Shown here: positions 63,540 to 64,000 of the stretch, piece by piece
Numbering within the stretch: the first letter of the stretch is position 1
Layout of the letters: each line of letters opens with the position of its first letter
NCBI GenBank assembly: GCA_035509915.1
Contig: DATKIB010000172.1
Span: 1-64,000 of the forward strand
DNA from: Bog-564 sp035509915
Lineage (GTDB): Bacteria > Actinomycetota > Acidimicrobiia > Acidimicrobiales > UBA8190
Length of the DNA stretch: 64,000 bases
Reading direction: 5' to 3'
Translations under genes and position numbers: made by a program
The notes under the pieces: generated by a model
Databases searched by the model: none
What the model was told of the DNA's origin: nothing
What the model saw: only the letters and a program-made list of their open reading frames with translations

Positions 63540-64000
63540 CTATGCGCGCGCCCGTGAGCGGGTCGAACAGGTGGAGAGACCCTTCGGCGCTGAGTCGCAC
63601 CCCATCGGAGGTGCGCAACCCGGCCGAGCTCGCCGGCACCCGCACCCACAGCAGCTGGCCCCCCGGGAGCCGGCACGCCACGTGCTGGAACTGGCCCACG
63701 TGCTCGACCAGGCTCACCACGGCCTCCAAGGTCCCCCCGGGCGCCACGACCAAGTCGTCCGGGCGAAGCCCCACCACCACCTCCTCGAGGCCGCGGCGGC
63801 GCAGGGCGGCGGCAGCCTGCTCGTCGAGCACCAGGTGTCCGCCCGCCACGCTCACCGCGAGCGCGTCGCCGGCGGATGTGAGGCGCCCTCTCAGGATGTT
63901 CATAGGGGGGCTGCCGACGAAGCCTGCGACGAAGGAGTTGGCCGGGCGGTCGCTCACGGTGACCGGGGTGTCGAGCTGCTGGAGGGCGCCCTGGTTCAGC
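63532..64000 (-). CDS. Sugar ABC transporter ATP-binding protein (UgpC/MalK-like), 3' part
   Basis: The gene runs off the right edge; only the last about 155 codons are present. The visible part starts with LNQGALQQLDTPVTV, then SDRPANSFVAGFVGSPPMN, the end of the nucleotide-binding domain, and continues with the OB/TOBE regulatory domain (VVVGLRPDDLVVAPGGTLEA; VEHVGQFQHVACRLPGGQ; LHLFDPLTGARI). It would energise the two permeases downstream. Walker motifs lie outside the window. Confidence 0.9.
   Translation of the reverse strand, partial: LNQGALQQLDTPVTVSDRPANSFVAGFVGSPPMNILRGRLTSAGDALAVSVAGGHLVLDEQAAAALRRRGLEEVVVGLRPDDLVVAPGGTLEAVVSLVEHVGQFQHVACRLPGGQLLWVRVPASSAGLRTSDGVRLSAEGSLHLFDPLTGARIDA

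Overview
The window is GC-rich and densely coded, with many GTG and TTG starts and many stop/start overlaps. Together with an AftD-like arabinosyltransferase, a deazaflavin (F420)-type nitroreductase relic, DUF1707, DUF2510 and DUF4331 proteins, several class III cyclases and the order uvrC-rapZ-yvcK-gap-pgk-tpiA-secG, this points to an actinobacterium. A deep lineage such as Acidimicrobiia is my inference; no rRNA is present to test it.

Layout. (1) 1-8.5 kb: a cell-envelope glycan cluster with an MOP-type flippase, a GT4 glycosyltransferase, a giant AftD-like GT-C enzyme on the opposite strand and a SAM methyltransferase. (2) 8.5-25.8 kb: a conserved core. It holds coaE, a two-helix membrane protein, uvrB and uvrA, a reversed nadA, then uvrC-rapZ-yvcK-gap-pgk-tpiA-secG and a family-5 solute-binding lipoprotein, nearly all coupled by short overlaps. 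whiA, which commonly follows yvcK, is not there. (3) 25.75-30.3 kb: a tRNA-Leu(GAG) gene whose last bases are repeated exactly 4.47 kb downstream. The two 19-bp copies bound a decayed integrative element with a truncated tyrosine recombinase, a possible relic of a second one, phased GTTCCC arrays, a four-cysteine DksA/TraR-like protein and an FkbM methyltransferase.

(4) 30.3-49.8 kb: an accessory region of mostly single genes with frequent strand switches and broken genes. It includes a sulfotransferase, a limonene-epoxide-hydrolase-like protein followed by a frameshifted F420-type nitroreductase relic, a TetR regulator divergent from a GT1 glycosyltransferase, small enzymes, and three class III cyclase loci in 8.4 kb. 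Two of these are alpha/beta-hydrolase-cyclase fusions and the third is DUF1707-two-helix-cyclase. A DksA-like protein without cysteines closes this part. (5) 49.9-53.5 kb: a compact operon of DUF4331 protein, small protein, ECF sigma factor and zinc anti-sigma factor, with a small Tat-exported protein just upstream.

(6) 53.6-64 kb: an oxidoreductase, an EAL phosphodiesterase, a DUF2510 membrane protein, secreted Rpf/transglycosylase-like and CAP-like proteins, a lone receiver, a TIGR02206 membrane protein with an MFS transporter, and a CUT1 sugar ABC transporter running off the right edge. The common themes are envelope glycan building and modification (regions 1, 3, 4, 6), nucleotide signalling (cyclases, EAL, receivers) and RNA-polymerase-level control (ECF/anti-sigma, two DksA-like proteins).
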